A stretch of DNA of 64,000 nucleotides from positions 1 to 64,000 of the forward strand of contig CBDFGJ010000002.1 of the NCBI GenBank assembly GCA_965247035.1. Direction: 5' to 3'. Source of the DNA: Azophilus sp965247035. GTDB lineage: Bacteria; Pseudomonadota; Gammaproteobacteria; Pseudomonadales; Azotimanducaceae. The notes beneath the pieces are model-generated. The model did not search any database, was not told where the DNA came from, and was given only the letters and a program-made list of their open reading frames with translations. Shown here one piece after another: positions 1 to 9,323 of this stretch. Each line of letters starts with the position of its first letter. The stretch's first letter is position 1. The translations under genes were made by a program, and so were the position numbers.

Positions 1-288
1 CATGGAGCGATGGGTGCCGAGCAACCTGTCCGCCAGCAAGCCGCCCAAAATGGGCGTCAGATACACCGCACCGGTGTAAAGCGCGTAGAGCGCGTAGGCG
101 GATTCTTCTGACCAGCCAAATCCTGGGTTGCTGTTCAGCCCGCCGCTGGCAAGCTCCTCGCTGGTGGATGAGATGAGGTAAAGCACCAGCAGGGCGCGCA
201 TGCCGTAGTAGCTGAAACGCTCCCACATCTCCGCACCGAACAGGACCCAGAGACCCGCTGGATGCTTGGTCGCCCGTTGCGTCGTCAT
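1..288 (-). CDS. POT/PTR-family proton-coupled peptide transporter, N-terminal part (cut by window edge)
   Basis: The first 96 codons of a leftward gene are present and the rest lies outside the window. The protein begins MTTQRATKHPAGLWVLFGAE and continues with MWERFSYYGMRALLVLYL, the first transmembrane helix signature of proton-dependent oligopeptide transporters. A second hydrophobic stretch ALYTGAVYLTPILGGLLADR matches the PTR2 motif region. Family members are inner-membrane MFS proteins that import di- and tripeptides with protons. The ATG at 288 is preceded by a 162-bp gap from the esterase gene on the same strand, so co-transcription with the esterase and the TonB receptor is possible but not shown. 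The exact substrate cannot be told from this part. Confidence 0.85.
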   Translation of the reverse strand, partial: MTTQRATKHPAGLWVLFGAEMWERFSYYGMRALLVLYLISSTSEELASGGLNSNPGFGWSEESAYALYALYTGAVYLTPILGGLLADRLLGTHRSM

Positions 289-450
289 GATTGACTGCTT
301 TGTTGTCCGCCCCTCTTGGTGGCCCATATTACCCTTAGTTCGCTGCTTCGTGGATGCGGTTGGCGGGCACGATCTGTTGAGGACGGCGGCTGTCTCGTCA
401 TGGTCCAGGCGCACAACGTCGCCTTGGGCTTCGCCAACGCGGCCTCGGGG

Positions 451-2040
451 CTATTGCAGCAGGGCGCAAAGCTCTCGGTCCAGCGCCTCGACCCGTATTT
501 TCCCGTCCAACACCAGAGCCTTTTGGGCGGCTTGCCGCCAACTTGGCCAGAGCGGCGCTGCGGTGTGGTTCGGATCCCCATTGGTGGCGAAGTGCAGCCA
601 GTATTCCATCATGTGCTTGGTCAGTCTGTGATCTGCTTCCGTGGCGGGCAACCATGCATCGTGCGTGTTGAACACATAGGGAATCTCCGCCCCGTGGTAA
701 GCGCCGAGTGAATGGTCCCCCTGCCGCACTCGGTCGAAGCGGTAAACATAGGTGGGTGCGCCGGACGCAGCGAAACCATCGGCCAAGGCTAGGCTCGGGC
801 ACTGAAACCAAACGGCCGACAACAGTGCATCCAAGCGCTCCCTTAAGGGTTTTGCGGCCAGCAACGCCCTCACTTCACTGGGGTTTGGAACTTGCGCAAG
901 GGCCTGCCGCCATTGGGCTTCGGTGGGGTCTGCCAAATCCAGTAGCCATTCATTGGCGTTGAAGCCAAAGATGGCCGGGCGGCGCGAGACCTTTCCCTGC
1001 GCCAGCAGTTGCGCCGGTGGTGCCGGCAGCAGCCAGCCATCCACTGGTGGGTCGTCGAATTGGCGCTTGAAGTGGGTCGCCGCTAGGCTCAACACCTCAT
1101 CCGACGCCATGGAGCGCAGTTGCGCCACCCCGCCAACGCCGGCCGCGGCAAGAAAGGCTAGGCCCTCGGCTTCGTTGTCCGCCAGGGTGCGCCGCTGATT
1201 GAAGGGCCAGCCGCCGCTTTGGGATATGGCCCGGTGAAACAGGCCCTCGGCCAAGGGTGACAGCAGCAGGTAGTTGATGTTGCCGGCGCCGGCGGACTCT
1301 CCGAACAGGGTGATGTTGTTGGCGTCGCCGCCAAATAGGTGGATATGGCGGCGGATCCAGTGCAGGGCTTGCAATTGATCCAAAATACCGTAGTTGCCGG
1401 AGGATCCGTGTGCAGACTCTGCGCTGAGCGATGGATGCGCGAGGAAGCCGAAGACGCCAAGACGGTACTGTATTGAGACCACCACCAACCCGTCGGCCGC
1501 CAGTTCCCGGCCCAGGTAGTTGGATTCAAAAGACCAGCCGTTTTGGTTGCCGCCGCCATGGATCCAAACCATGACCGGCAACTTGCCGCTGATGTCCGGC
1601 GTCCAAAGGTTGAGGAACAGGCAATCTTCGGATGTCTTTGGTTTGGCGGGAATGATTTCGGCTGGCTGACCGAAAGCCGCGGCGACGGATCGATACCACT
1701 CGATGTTGCCGTCGTCCTGAGTGCAGGCGGGAGGCCAAGTGGTGGCGTCAATACCGCCCGTTGGCGCCGCCACCGACTGCGGAGCGCGCCAGCGCAGGTC
1801 CTTAACAGGTGGCTGAGCATAGCGAATGCCGCTGAAGCGCATCAGGTCAACGCCGTTGGTGGCGCTGACGCGAGACCCGATATAATGCTCTATCGATGGG
1901 TTGGGGCCGGCGGCGTTGACCAGCCCGCTTAGCCCGCAGACTGCGCCAAGGCAGTTGATGAGCAAGCCGAATTGCCGCCGCCAGCCTGATTTGGCGGCCA
2001 AACGCTTGCTGCCGCTCCCAGCCGCGCAAGCAGGGCGCAA
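451..2040 (-). CDS. Type-B carboxylesterase/lipase, secreted or membrane-anchored
   Basis: A 529-residue alpha/beta hydrolase of the carboxylesterase type B (COesterase) family. Visible features are a hydrophobic segment near residues 25-43 that could be a signal peptide or anchor, the EDCLFLNLWTP motif (about 138-148), the oxyanion-hole motif HGGG (161-164), the nucleophile elbow GESAG with Ser249, and a late GAYHGAEIPYVF segment supplying the catalytic His. These enzymes hydrolyse carboxylic esters of varied size. It lies 45 bp downstream of the TonB-dependent receptor gene in the same direction, which suggests a shared transcript and a role in processing an imported or surface-bound ester. 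The natural substrate is unknown. Confidence 0.9.
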   Translation of the reverse strand: MRPACAAGSGSKRLAAKSGWRRQFGLLINCLGAVCGLSGLVNAAGPNPSIEHYIGSRVSATNGVDLMRFSGIRYAQPPVKDLRWRAPQSVAAPTGGIDATTWPPACTQDDGNIEWYRSVAAAFGQPAEIIPAKPKTSEDCLFLNLWTPDISGKLPVMVWIHGGGNQNGWSFESNYLGRELAADGLVVVSIQYRLGVFGFLAHPSLSAESAHGSSGNYGILDQLQALHWIRRHIHLFGGDANNITLFGESAGAGNINYLLLSPLAEGLFHRAISQSGGWPFNQRRTLADNEAEGLAFLAAAGVGGVAQLRSMASDEVLSLAATHFKRQFDDPPVDGWLLPAPPAQLLAQGKVSRRPAIFGFNANEWLLDLADPTEAQWRQALAQVPNPSEVRALLAAKPLRERLDALLSAVWFQCPSLALADGFAASGAPTYVYRFDRVRQGDHSLGAYHGAEIPYVFNTHDAWLPATEADHRLTKHMMEYWLHFATNGDPNHTAAPLWPSWRQAAQKALVLDGKIRVEALDRELCALLQ

Positions 2041-2085
2041 CGACCCGCCTTCGCTTGCCCCAGCCAGAATATGGCCGATCCGCAG

Positions 2086-4440
2086 TTAGTTGAACCTGGT
2101 CTTCAACCGCATACCAAGGGTGCGCGGCCTATTGGTCGTGATGCGCTCGTCGTAGTTGCCGGTGTTGATGAAGATCTCTGCCTGCTCGTCAAACAGGTTG
2201 GAGCCGAACAATTCCACACCATATCTGCCGCCGGCGAATTCCCAGCCCAGCCGCAGGTCCATCAGGCCATAAGCGGCTTGGCGCTGGGGCGCGGCTTCGG
2301 CCTGAAAAGGCTCCGTGATGAGCAGATTCCATGACTTGCCCGTGTAGGAATAGGTCACCTGGGCGTAGCCGGTCATGGATTCGCTGTGGTGCCACTGATA
2401 GCGGGCGGTAGTCGAGAACTTCCAAGCCGGCACATAGGGCAACTCCCGCCCCTTCTCCGCCCAAACCACGCTTGGGTCAACGGTGGAATTGAAGTCTTCA
2501 GCCAGTTCAGAGTTGTTGTAGGTGGCGGCCACCTGCAGCGAGAAATTGGGCGTGACGGCGGCCTGAAGCTCGGCCTCAATACCCGTTACTTCGGCGTTGC
2601 CAGCGTTGGCGCGAAAGACCAGGGGGGAGATTAGCAGGTCGTATATGGAGGTCTGAAAGTCCACCCACTCCATGTAGTAGACCGCCCCGTTAAAGGTGAC
2701 GCGTCCCCCCAAGGAGGACTTCCAACCCAATTCGTAGGAGTCCAGCACATCGGGCTCGTAGATTTCCGGCACGTTGGGGTTGGTTGCGCCTGCCGCGTTG
2801 CCGCCACCCGGGCGAAAGCCCTCGGAATAGGTAAAGTAGGTCAGCAGACCCTCGTTCACCCGATAATCGAGGCTGAACTTGTAAGTGATGCCGTCCGTGC
2901 CGCCATCGCTGCCCGAGGCCGTTTTGGTCTCATAGAAGTACCCGGCCCAGTCAGTGCGGACTTTAAATTTGGAATCGAACGCGCGTACGCCGACGGTGGC
3001 GGAAAGCGCGTCGGTCAAGTCGTAGCTGACTTCACCGAAGCCGGCGATCTGCTCCGAATCCGATTGCCAAGACGAGCTCCACCACTCCTGCGGCAGCGGC
3101 GAGCCGCCGTTGTTGGCGATGTAGTAAGCACCCGGAACGCCTTCGTGCTGAATGCTTGGCATGTCCCAGAACAAGCTGTTTCCGCTTTCGTTCCGCTCGT
3201 AGTAGGTGCCGACGATCCAGTTCAACGGCCCATCGCCTTTGGAGGTCAAGCGGACCTCGTGCGACCAGCGCTTGGAATCATAGTCGGCGTTGTAGAACAT
3301 GCTTGGATCATTGCAGCCGATGTTGCCGTCGGCGTAGAAGCCGTTGCAGGCGAACTGTTGAATCCAGTTGCCGAAGGAGGCGTATTCGACGTAATCCGAG
3401 TAATCGCTGCTGGTTTGGCTGTGGCGGTCGAAATAGGCGCCGGCGTAGACGATGTCGCCGATGCCGATGTCGCCGTCCAAGGTCAGCGCGATTTGGCCGT
3501 ATGAAATTTCGCCGAACTCTGGTCCGAAGCGGGCGACTTCCAAATGCCCCACGCGGTTTGGGTCGTGGTCCCAAGCGCCTTCCGTATCGGTTTCCTGGTG
3601 GAACACCGACAAGGTGCCGCGCCAGCGGTCGCCTAAGTCGGAACGCAAAGCGGCGCGAAAGCCCAAGGTTTGCTCTTCGTTATAGTCGTCCTTGACGAAG
3701 TCCTCGTTGCTGACGGTCGCTCCGTTTTGGTAGGTGCGGGTGCTGGTCACGTTGTCCACAAAGCCGGTGGATTCATCGTACCAGCCCACCAGCCGCAGAG
3801 CCGAGGTTCCTTCGGCCAGCGGAATGTTGACGAAGCCCTCCACAGTGCCGACGCCGTCGCCTTGGTCGATGAAGCCGGCGGTAACGTCCGCCCCAGCGCT
3901 GAATGCATCGGCATCGGGCTTGTTGGTGATGATGCGCACGGTGCCGGAAGTGGCGCTCGCGCCGTAGTAGGTGCCCTGAGGACCGTTCAGGATTTCAATG
4001 CGCTCAATGTCGTAGTTGTGCAGGTCGGCAACGCCGCCGGCGTAGGTCAAGGGCTGCTCATCCAAGTACAGGGTGGCGGTGGCGGCGGTGGCGCGGTTTG
4101 GATTGCTGCCGTCGGCGACGCCGCGAATGAACATCATCTGAGTACCCGGCAGCCAACTGATGAAGGCCAAGGAGGGCGACAAGACGGCGAAGTCCTCAAA
4201 GCGGTGAATGCCCAAATCCTCAATGCGGTCGGCGGTGAACGCCTGGATGGAAATGGGTGCGTCCTGCAAGTTGTCCGAGCGCTTGCGCGCCGTGACGATG
4301 ATTTCCTCAATGGCCGCCTGCTCCTCAGCTAGGACGGGCACAGGCACCACCGCTCCGGAGGCGGCGGCCACGGCCACTGCCAAGGTCTTTTTCCTTAACG
4401 AAATCGGCGGCTCAGGGCGCTTTCCATGTGGATTTGACAC
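2086..4440 (-). CDS. TonB-dependent outer-membrane receptor
   Basis: A 784-residue TonB-dependent receptor. The N-terminus has a signal peptide (charged start, hydrophobic AVAVAAASGAVVPVPVLA, likely cleavage after about residue 38), then a TonB-box-like EEIIVTARKR and a plug domain (about 50-170, with INGPQGTYYGASATSGTVRI-like text typical of the plug). The remainder is a beta-barrel rich in aromatic, alternating segments and ends in a TonB_dep_Rec-type strand (RLKTRFN). The subtype resembles the large proteobacterial group of receptors for carbohydrates, polyphenols or siderophore-like ligands, and the ligand cannot be fixed from sequence. Downstream genes encode an esterase and a POT transporter, consistent with an uptake and degradation module. 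Confidence 0.93.
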   Translation of the reverse strand: MSNPHGKRPEPPISLRKKTLAVAVAAASGAVVPVPVLAEEQAAIEEIIVTARKRSDNLQDAPISIQAFTADRIEDLGIHRFEDFAVLSPSLAFISWLPGTQMMFIRGVADGSNPNRATAATATLYLDEQPLTYAGGVADLHNYDIERIEILNGPQGTYYGASATSGTVRIITNKPDADAFSAGADVTAGFIDQGDGVGTVEGFVNIPLAEGTSALRLVGWYDESTGFVDNVTSTRTYQNGATVSNEDFVKDDYNEEQTLGFRAALRSDLGDRWRGTLSVFHQETDTEGAWDHDPNRVGHLEVARFGPEFGEISYGQIALTLDGDIGIGDIVYAGAYFDRHSQTSSDYSDYVEYASFGNWIQQFACNGFYADGNIGCNDPSMFYNADYDSKRWSHEVRLTSKGDGPLNWIVGTYYERNESGNSLFWDMPSIQHEGVPGAYYIANNGGSPLPQEWWSSSWQSDSEQIAGFGEVSYDLTDALSATVGVRAFDSKFKVRTDWAGYFYETKTASGSDGGTDGITYKFSLDYRVNEGLLTYFTYSEGFRPGGGNAAGATNPNVPEIYEPDVLDSYELGWKSSLGGRVTFNGAVYYMEWVDFQTSIYDLLISPLVFRANAGNAEVTGIEAELQAAVTPNFSLQVAATYNNSELAEDFNSTVDPSVVWAEKGRELPYVPAWKFSTTARYQWHHSESMTGYAQVTYSYTGKSWNLLITEPFQAEAAPQRQAAYGLMDLRLGWEFAGGRYGVELFGSNLFDEQAEIFINTGNYDERITTNRPRTLGMRLKTRFN

Positions 4441-4582
4441 GTTGAATCACCCAAGATGCTAAATAGGGGGACGATGTTACAATGTATCCATTCGCTATGC
4501 TAGTTGTTATGTTGGCAACATTGGAGCCCCATCCATCATCTTTCCTATGGGTTGGGCCATTGGCTCCAAGCCCAATTCTGAC

Positions 4583-4656
4583 TGTGCCTTGAACGGATTG
4601 TAGAGGCTGTGTCTTGGATGGATTGGCAAGGCTGTGCCTTGAATGGATTGAAAAAC
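4583..4656. repeat. Three imperfect 24-25-bp tandem repeats
   Basis: Three units starting at 4583, 4608 and 4632 share the core CTGTGCCTTGAACGGATTG with a few changes. They sit in the divergent gap between the TonB receptor gene and the NUDIX gene. No protein or RNA function is evident. Confidence 0.75.
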
Positions 4657-4706
4657 GCAGTCGTCTTGAACGAAAACTAGGCGATGGGCAGATGGAGAAA
4701 CGTGCA

Positions 4707-5504
4707 ATGGCTGAAAGAAAACCATCGGAGCCGATTCCGGCCGCCACTGTCGTGCTGCTGCGGCCAGGTATTGATGGCGGCATCGAAATGTTCATGGTGG
4801 TGCGCCATCATCAGATCGACTTCGCCTCCGGGGCGTTGGTTTTTCCAGGCGGCAAGGTGGATGCGCAGGACTCAGCGCACGAACTGAAGCCCTTTCTCTT
4901 CGGTGCCGCCGCCGACCCGGGCCTCGCCGCCATGCAGGTGGCTTCCATACGCGAGGCTTTTGAGGAAAGTGGCGTGTTGCTGGCGCGCCCCTTTGACGCA
5001 AAGGAAATGGTCGATGCCGACCGGCTTAAGGCGCTGTCGCCCTATAGACAGCGCCTGCACGGCGGCGAGCTATCGTTGGCCGAATTCGCTGAGCGCGAAC
5101 AGCTCATGCTCGCTTGCGATCAGTTGGTTCATTTCGCCCATTGGATTACGCCGACCATGATGCCAAAGCGGTTTGACACTCATTTCTTCCTGGCCTTGGC
5201 TCCGCTCGATCATTTGGCCGTGCATGATGGGCATGAATCAGTCGATTCCCTGTGGATCAATGCCGCCCAAGCGCAAACGGATGCGGCGTCCGGCAAGTAT
5301 GTCATCATCTTCCCAACTTTGCGCAACGTGGCGAGAATCGCCGCTTTTGACAGTCCCGAAGCAGTGATGGAGCAAGCCCGTCGGGACAAGATTGTGACCG
5401 TTCAGCCTTGGACGGAGAAGCGGGATGACGGCCTCTACATCTGCATTCCCAAGGAAGCCGGCTATGACGTCAGCGAGGAGCTTGTGCCGCAACGATCAAC
5501 CTAG
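4707..5504 (+). CDS. NUDIX hydrolase (NUDT19/RP2p-like)
   Basis: A 265-residue NUDIX-fold protein. The N-terminal strand PAATVVLLRPG leads into FPGGKVDAQD (about 45-55). After an insert of about 25 residues comes REAFEESGVLL, so the Nudix box has the long spacing seen in the NUDT19-like subgroup. The substrate is probably a nucleoside-diphosphate-linked compound such as a CoA derivative, but this is inference. I prefer the ATG at 4707 because GGAG at 4694-4697 lies 9 nt upstream. An in-frame ATG at 4692 and further upstream starts are alternatives, but they would read into the tandem repeats. The gene is divergent from the TonB receptor and alone in its transcription unit. Confidence 0.85.
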   Translation: MAERKPSEPIPAATVVLLRPGIDGGIEMFMVVRHHQIDFASGALVFPGGKVDAQDSAHELKPFLFGAAADPGLAAMQVASIREAFEESGVLLARPFDAKEMVDADRLKALSPYRQRLHGGELSLAEFAEREQLMLACDQLVHFAHWITPTMMPKRFDTHFFLALAPLDHLAVHDGHESVDSLWINAAQAQTDAASGKYVIIFPTLRNVARIAAFDSPEAVMEQARRDKIVTVQPWTEKRDDGLYICIPKEAGYDVSEELVPQRST

Positions 5505-5572
5505 GACGTCAGTAGCAGCAACGACCCATGCAACGACCGTCAGGCGGCGGCTCTGCGCCCAACCGGATCCTG

Positions 5573-5595
5573 GCCCACTTCGCTCACCGATTTCA
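5573..5595. repeat. Short dispersed repeat, copy 1
   Basis: The segment CCCACTTCGCTCACCGATTT recurs almost unchanged at about 59280-59302. Both copies sit just downstream of a gene end (NUDIX gene here, uvrA there). It may be a terminator-linked or small intergenic repeat. The rest of 5505-5786 shows nothing recognisable. Confidence 0.45.
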
Positions 5596-5786
5596 GTAAA
5601 CAGCCTTTTGGGCCGCTGATTTCGCTGTGACACCTCTATTGGAGAGCCGCCCAACCATCCTGTCCATATAGGGTTCACGCCCTGTCCGGTGCACAGCGCC
5701 AGCCCGCCAAGGGCAGTCAGGAAGTTGGGGCAGGTGGCACCGTTTGAACCTTGGCCTTGCGCAAAACCCCAAGAGCGAAGCAGAAG

Positions 5787-7301
5787 TCAGGGAGTAGGCT
5801 CAGGCGGCGACCATTTGAGCTGCAAGTCCCTGGACGCCTTCACTTCATCAAGCCTGCCCACCGGCAGGCTGTGCGGCGCCGTTTTGAGCGTTTCCGGCTC
5901 CTCCTGCGCTTCCTCGGCTATGGCGGCCATCGCCGCCACAAAGCGATCCAACTCCTCGCGGCACTCCGTTTCGGTCGGCTCGATCAAAAAGCACTCCGGC
6001 ACCATGATCGGGAAATAGGTGGTGGGGGCGTGCATGCCGAAGTCAAGCAGGCGCTTGGCGAAATCCATGGCGCTTACGCCAAATGCCTTCGCCTGCGGCG
6101 CCAAGGTGAGAATGAACTCGTGGGTGGCCCGCCGCGTCGGATAGGTCAGCTTGAAGCCGGCCTTGCATAGCCGCTGCGCCAAGTAGGCGGCGTTGAGAAC
6201 GGCGAAATCGCTAACCCGGCCCATGCCGCCGGCCCCAAGCATCAACGTATAGGCTAGGGCGCGCAGCAGTACTCCCGCATTGCCGGCAAAGGCCGAAAGC
6301 CGACCAATGGTGCCAGGAATTTCCTTCTCAGTCAGCCAAAAGTAGCCATCCCCGCCCCTGGCCACCACCGGCACCGGCAGGTGTGGGCGCAGCCGCTCGC
6401 CAACGCCCACCGGACCGGCACCCGGGCCGCCGCCGCCGTGGGGCGTGGCGAAGGTCTTGTGCAAGTTCAGGTGCAGCACGTCAAACCCCATGTCCGCCGG
6501 CCGCACCTTGCCGAGTATGGCGTTCAAGTTGGCGCCATCGTAGTAAAGCAGGCCACCCGCGTCATGCAGCACCTTCGCAATCTCGACCACTTGCCGTTCA
6601 AAGACGCCGCAAGTTGAGGGGTTGGTCATCATCAAGGCGGCGGTCTGCGGCCCCACCGCCGCTTTGAGCGCCGCCAAGTCCACATCGCCCTCAGCGTCAA
6701 CCGCCACTTCCCGAACCTGATAGCCGCACATGGCCGCCGTGGCCGGATTGGTGCCGTGCGCCGCATTCGGGATGAGGATTTCGGTTCGCTCCAAGTCTCC
6801 CCGTGCTTGATGGTAGGCGCGAATCATCGCTACGCCGGCAAACTCTCCTTGGGCACCCGCCATGGGCGTCAGCGACACCGCATCCATGCCGGTCACATCC
6901 TTCAATATCTCCTGCAGCTCGAACAGGCAAGCCATGTAGCCTTGGCTTGCCTGCGCTGGCGCAAGCGGATGCTGGCCAAGAAAGCCCGGCAAGCTAGCCG
7001 CCCGATGTGCACCCCTAGGGTTGTATTTCATCGTGCAGGAGCCCAAGGGGTAGAACTGAAGGTCAATGGAGAAGTTCTTGGCCGACAGGTTGGTGTAGTG
7101 GCGCACGGCCTGTAATTCAGACACCTCAGGCAGGGCCGGCGGGGTGCCGCGCAAAGCCGCTTCCGGCAGGCTGGCGAGGGCTTCCCGCAGACCTGCGCCG
7201 CCGGGTCTTTGGGCACCGGCGACGCGGCCGGGTCGGCCCGCATCAAAGATGGTCGCCGCAGCGCCACCGGCGAACCGGCTGCCGTTGCCGCCGCTGCTCA
7301 T
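5787..7301 (-). CDS. gcvPB: Glycine dehydrogenase (decarboxylating) subunit 2
   Basis: A 504-residue C-terminal-half subunit of the P-protein of the glycine cleavage system, which decarboxylates glycine and passes the aminomethyl group to lipoyl-GcvH. Visible landmarks are FYPLGSCTMKYNP, the PLP-binding region LHLNLHKTFATPHGGGGPG (Lys of HKTF forms the Schiff base), and NAAHGTNPATA. In many bacteria GcvP is one chain of about 950 residues; here it is split and this half pairs with GcvPA. The start codon overlaps the end of gcvPA by 4 bp (ATGA), implying translational coupling and 1:1 expression. The 30 or so N-terminal residues are low-complexity and poorly conserved. Confidence 0.95.
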   Translation of the reverse strand: MSSGGNGSRFAGGAAATIFDAGRPGRVAGAQRPGGAGLREALASLPEAALRGTPPALPEVSELQAVRHYTNLSAKNFSIDLQFYPLGSCTMKYNPRGAHRAASLPGFLGQHPLAPAQASQGYMACLFELQEILKDVTGMDAVSLTPMAGAQGEFAGVAMIRAYHQARGDLERTEILIPNAAHGTNPATAAMCGYQVREVAVDAEGDVDLAALKAAVGPQTAALMMTNPSTCGVFERQVVEIAKVLHDAGGLLYYDGANLNAILGKVRPADMGFDVLHLNLHKTFATPHGGGGPGAGPVGVGERLRPHLPVPVVARGGDGYFWLTEKEIPGTIGRLSAFAGNAGVLLRALAYTLMLGAGGMGRVSDFAVLNAAYLAQRLCKAGFKLTYPTRRATHEFILTLAPQAKAFGVSAMDFAKRLLDFGMHAPTTYFPIMVPECFLIEPTETECREELDRFVAAMAAIAEEAQEEPETLKTAPHSLPVGRLDEVKASRDLQLKWSPPEPTP

Positions 7302-8671
7302 GCCAGCACCTCCGCCAAGGCACGGGCGTATGCCTCAATGTCCTGCTCGCTCCGTTTCTCCGTGGCGCAAACCAAAAGCCCATTGTCCATGTTGGGGAAC
7401 CAAGCGTTCAGGGCGGCGCCGCCGAGGATGCCTCGGCCCAGTAAAGCCTCAAGCACGGGCTGGGCGGAACGCGGCAGCCGCAGCGGGCACTCGTGGAAGT
7501 AAGGGGCGGCGAACATGGGCTGCACTCCTTTGATGCGGCTGAGCCGCTGCACGAGCTTGAGCGTGTTGGCGTGGCTGGCACAGGCTACCTCGGCCAATCC
7601 ACCGGCACCCAAGATGGCCATGTGAATCGCCGCCGCCGTCACCAACAACCCCTGATTGGTGCAGATATTGGACGTGGCCTTACCCCGGCGGATGTGCTGC
7701 TCCCGGGCTTGCAAGGTCAGCGTGTAGCCAAGGCGGCCTTGCCGGTCTTCGGTCCGCCCTACAATCCGGCCCGGCAACTGCCGCATATGAGCCGCCTTGG
7801 TGCAGATGAAGCCGAAGGACGGCCCGCCCGAGGCCAAGGGCGCACCAAGAGGCTGACCGTCGCCGCAAGCGATGTCGGCACCGGTTGCGCCCCATTCACC
7901 CGGGGGCTTGAGCACCGCCAACGCAATTGGGTTGACCACGCCAATCACCAAGGCACCCTGCTCATGCGCCCAATCGGTCAAGGCGTCCATGTCTTCAATG
8001 AACCCAAAAAAGTTTGGCGTCTGCAAAACCAGCACTGCCGGCGCACCATGCTCCGGCAGCCGATTGAAGTCCACCAAGCCGTTCGCCATCGGCAGGGCTT
8101 CCACTTCAATGCCCTGGTTGGCGACGATGTTCGCAACCACCTGCCGATAATGTGGATGCACCGTTTCCGCCATCAGCACCAACGATGGACCGCACTGTCG
8201 GCCGAGTCTGCGCTTTGCCCCCCTAACACTGGCCCGAACAGCCATCAATACGGCCTCGGCCAAGCCCGAGGCGCCGTCATAGACGCTGGCGTTGGACACA
8301 TCCAAGGCGGTGAGTTCGCACACCATGGATTGGTACTCAAATATCAACTGCAACAGACCTTGGCTCGCTTCAGCCTGATAAGGCGTGTAGGCAGTCATGA
8401 ACTCGCCCCGGCCGGCTAAATCCCATACCGCGGCTGGAACATGGTGGTCGTAGCAGCCAGCACCGGCAAAGCAGGTCAACTCCAAATTCTGGCGCGCCTT
8501 GTCCTCCATCCAGCGCAACATGGCCATCTCGCTCATGGCTGGCGCCAAGCGCCTGAAGTCGCCACAACGCAGATCGCTTGGAATTTCATCAAACAGCGCC
8601 TCGACCCCATCGACGCCAATCTCGTCAAGCATGGCTTGAATGTCCTGGTCAGTATGGGGAATGAAAGGCAT
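7298..8671 (-). CDS. gcvPA: Glycine dehydrogenase (decarboxylating) subunit 1
   Basis: A 457-residue N-terminal-half subunit of the split glycine decarboxylase. It starts MPFIPHTDQDIQAMLDEIGV, has FAGAGCYDHHVPAAV, the TPYQAEASQGLLQLIFEYQS segment and DVSNASVYDGASGLAEA, all typical of GcvPA. It lacks the PLP lysine, which is supplied by GcvPB. The gene lies between gcvH (29-bp gap) and gcvPB (4-bp overlap) in a leftward operon gcvT-gcvH-gcvPA-gcvPB. Length agrees with the family (about 440-460). Confidence 0.95.
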   Translation of the reverse strand: MPFIPHTDQDIQAMLDEIGVDGVEALFDEIPSDLRCGDFRRLAPAMSEMAMLRWMEDKARQNLELTCFAGAGCYDHHVPAAVWDLAGRGEFMTAYTPYQAEASQGLLQLIFEYQSMVCELTALDVSNASVYDGASGLAEAVLMAVRASVRGAKRRLGRQCGPSLVLMAETVHPHYRQVVANIVANQGIEVEALPMANGLVDFNRLPEHGAPAVLVLQTPNFFGFIEDMDALTDWAHEQGALVIGVVNPIALAVLKPPGEWGATGADIACGDGQPLGAPLASGGPSFGFICTKAAHMRQLPGRIVGRTEDRQGRLGYTLTLQAREQHIRRGKATSNICTNQGLLVTAAAIHMAILGAGGLAEVACASHANTLKLVQRLSRIKGVQPMFAAPYFHECPLRLPRSAQPVLEALLGRGILGGAALNAWFPNMDNGLLVCATEKRSEQDIEAYARALAEVLA

Positions 8672-8700
8672 GATGATGGAGGCTCAGACTAACCTTGGGC

Positions 8701-9099
8701 TCATTGTCGGCCTGCATCCTCCCGCCACTGTTCCGAATAGGCCTCCGCGTTCAACAACTCCTTGATTTGGCTTGGATCATCCGGCTTAATTTTGAAAAAC
8801 CAGCCGTCTCCGTACGGGTCTCCGTTGACCATCTCCGGCGCTTCCTCCAAGACTTCGTTGATGGCCACCACTGAACCGCTCACCGGAGCATAGATGTCCG
8901 ACGCCGCTTTGACCGATTCCACCACAGCGACTTCCTCGCCCGCCTGCACTTGCTGGCCGGGCTCCGGCAACTCCACGTACACCACATCGCCCAAGGATTC
9001 TTGGGCGTAGTCGCTAATGCCGACGACAACGCAGCCATCGACCCATCGAGCCCATTCATGCGTGCTCGCATAACGCAGATCTTCGGGTGTTTCACTCAT
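8701..9099 (-). CDS. gcvH: Glycine cleavage system H protein
   Basis: A 132-residue lipoyl carrier. The motif VAVVESVKAASDIYAPVSG contains the lysine (ESVKA) that carries lipoate. It shuttles the aminomethyl intermediate among GcvP, GcvT and Lpd. It lies between gcvT (225-bp gap) and gcvPA (29-bp gap). Length and motif spacing are normal for the family. Confidence 0.96.
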   Translation of the reverse strand: MSETPEDLRYASTHEWARWVDGCVVVGISDYAQESLGDVVYVELPEPGQQVQAGEEVAVVESVKAASDIYAPVSGSVVAINEVLEEAPEMVNGDPYGDGWFFKIKPDDPSQIKELLNAEAYSEQWREDAGRQ

Positions 9100-9323
9100 G
9101 GGCTGGTCCTTGGTTGCAGGTCCTTAAGTTGCATGGATGTCCTCATTAAGATGCCCCACATTGGCGCACCTTGAAGGCTTCAAATGCCGCCCGCCAGTGG
9201 CTCAGCCTGTAGACGCCTATCCACCACAACGGCAAGCCGCTTGGCCGCATCTGCAACGCCGCCCGCCAGCGCATCGACCTCCAAGCAGTCACAGCAACGC
9301 ATCGCCACCGGGCAGCCATCAAA

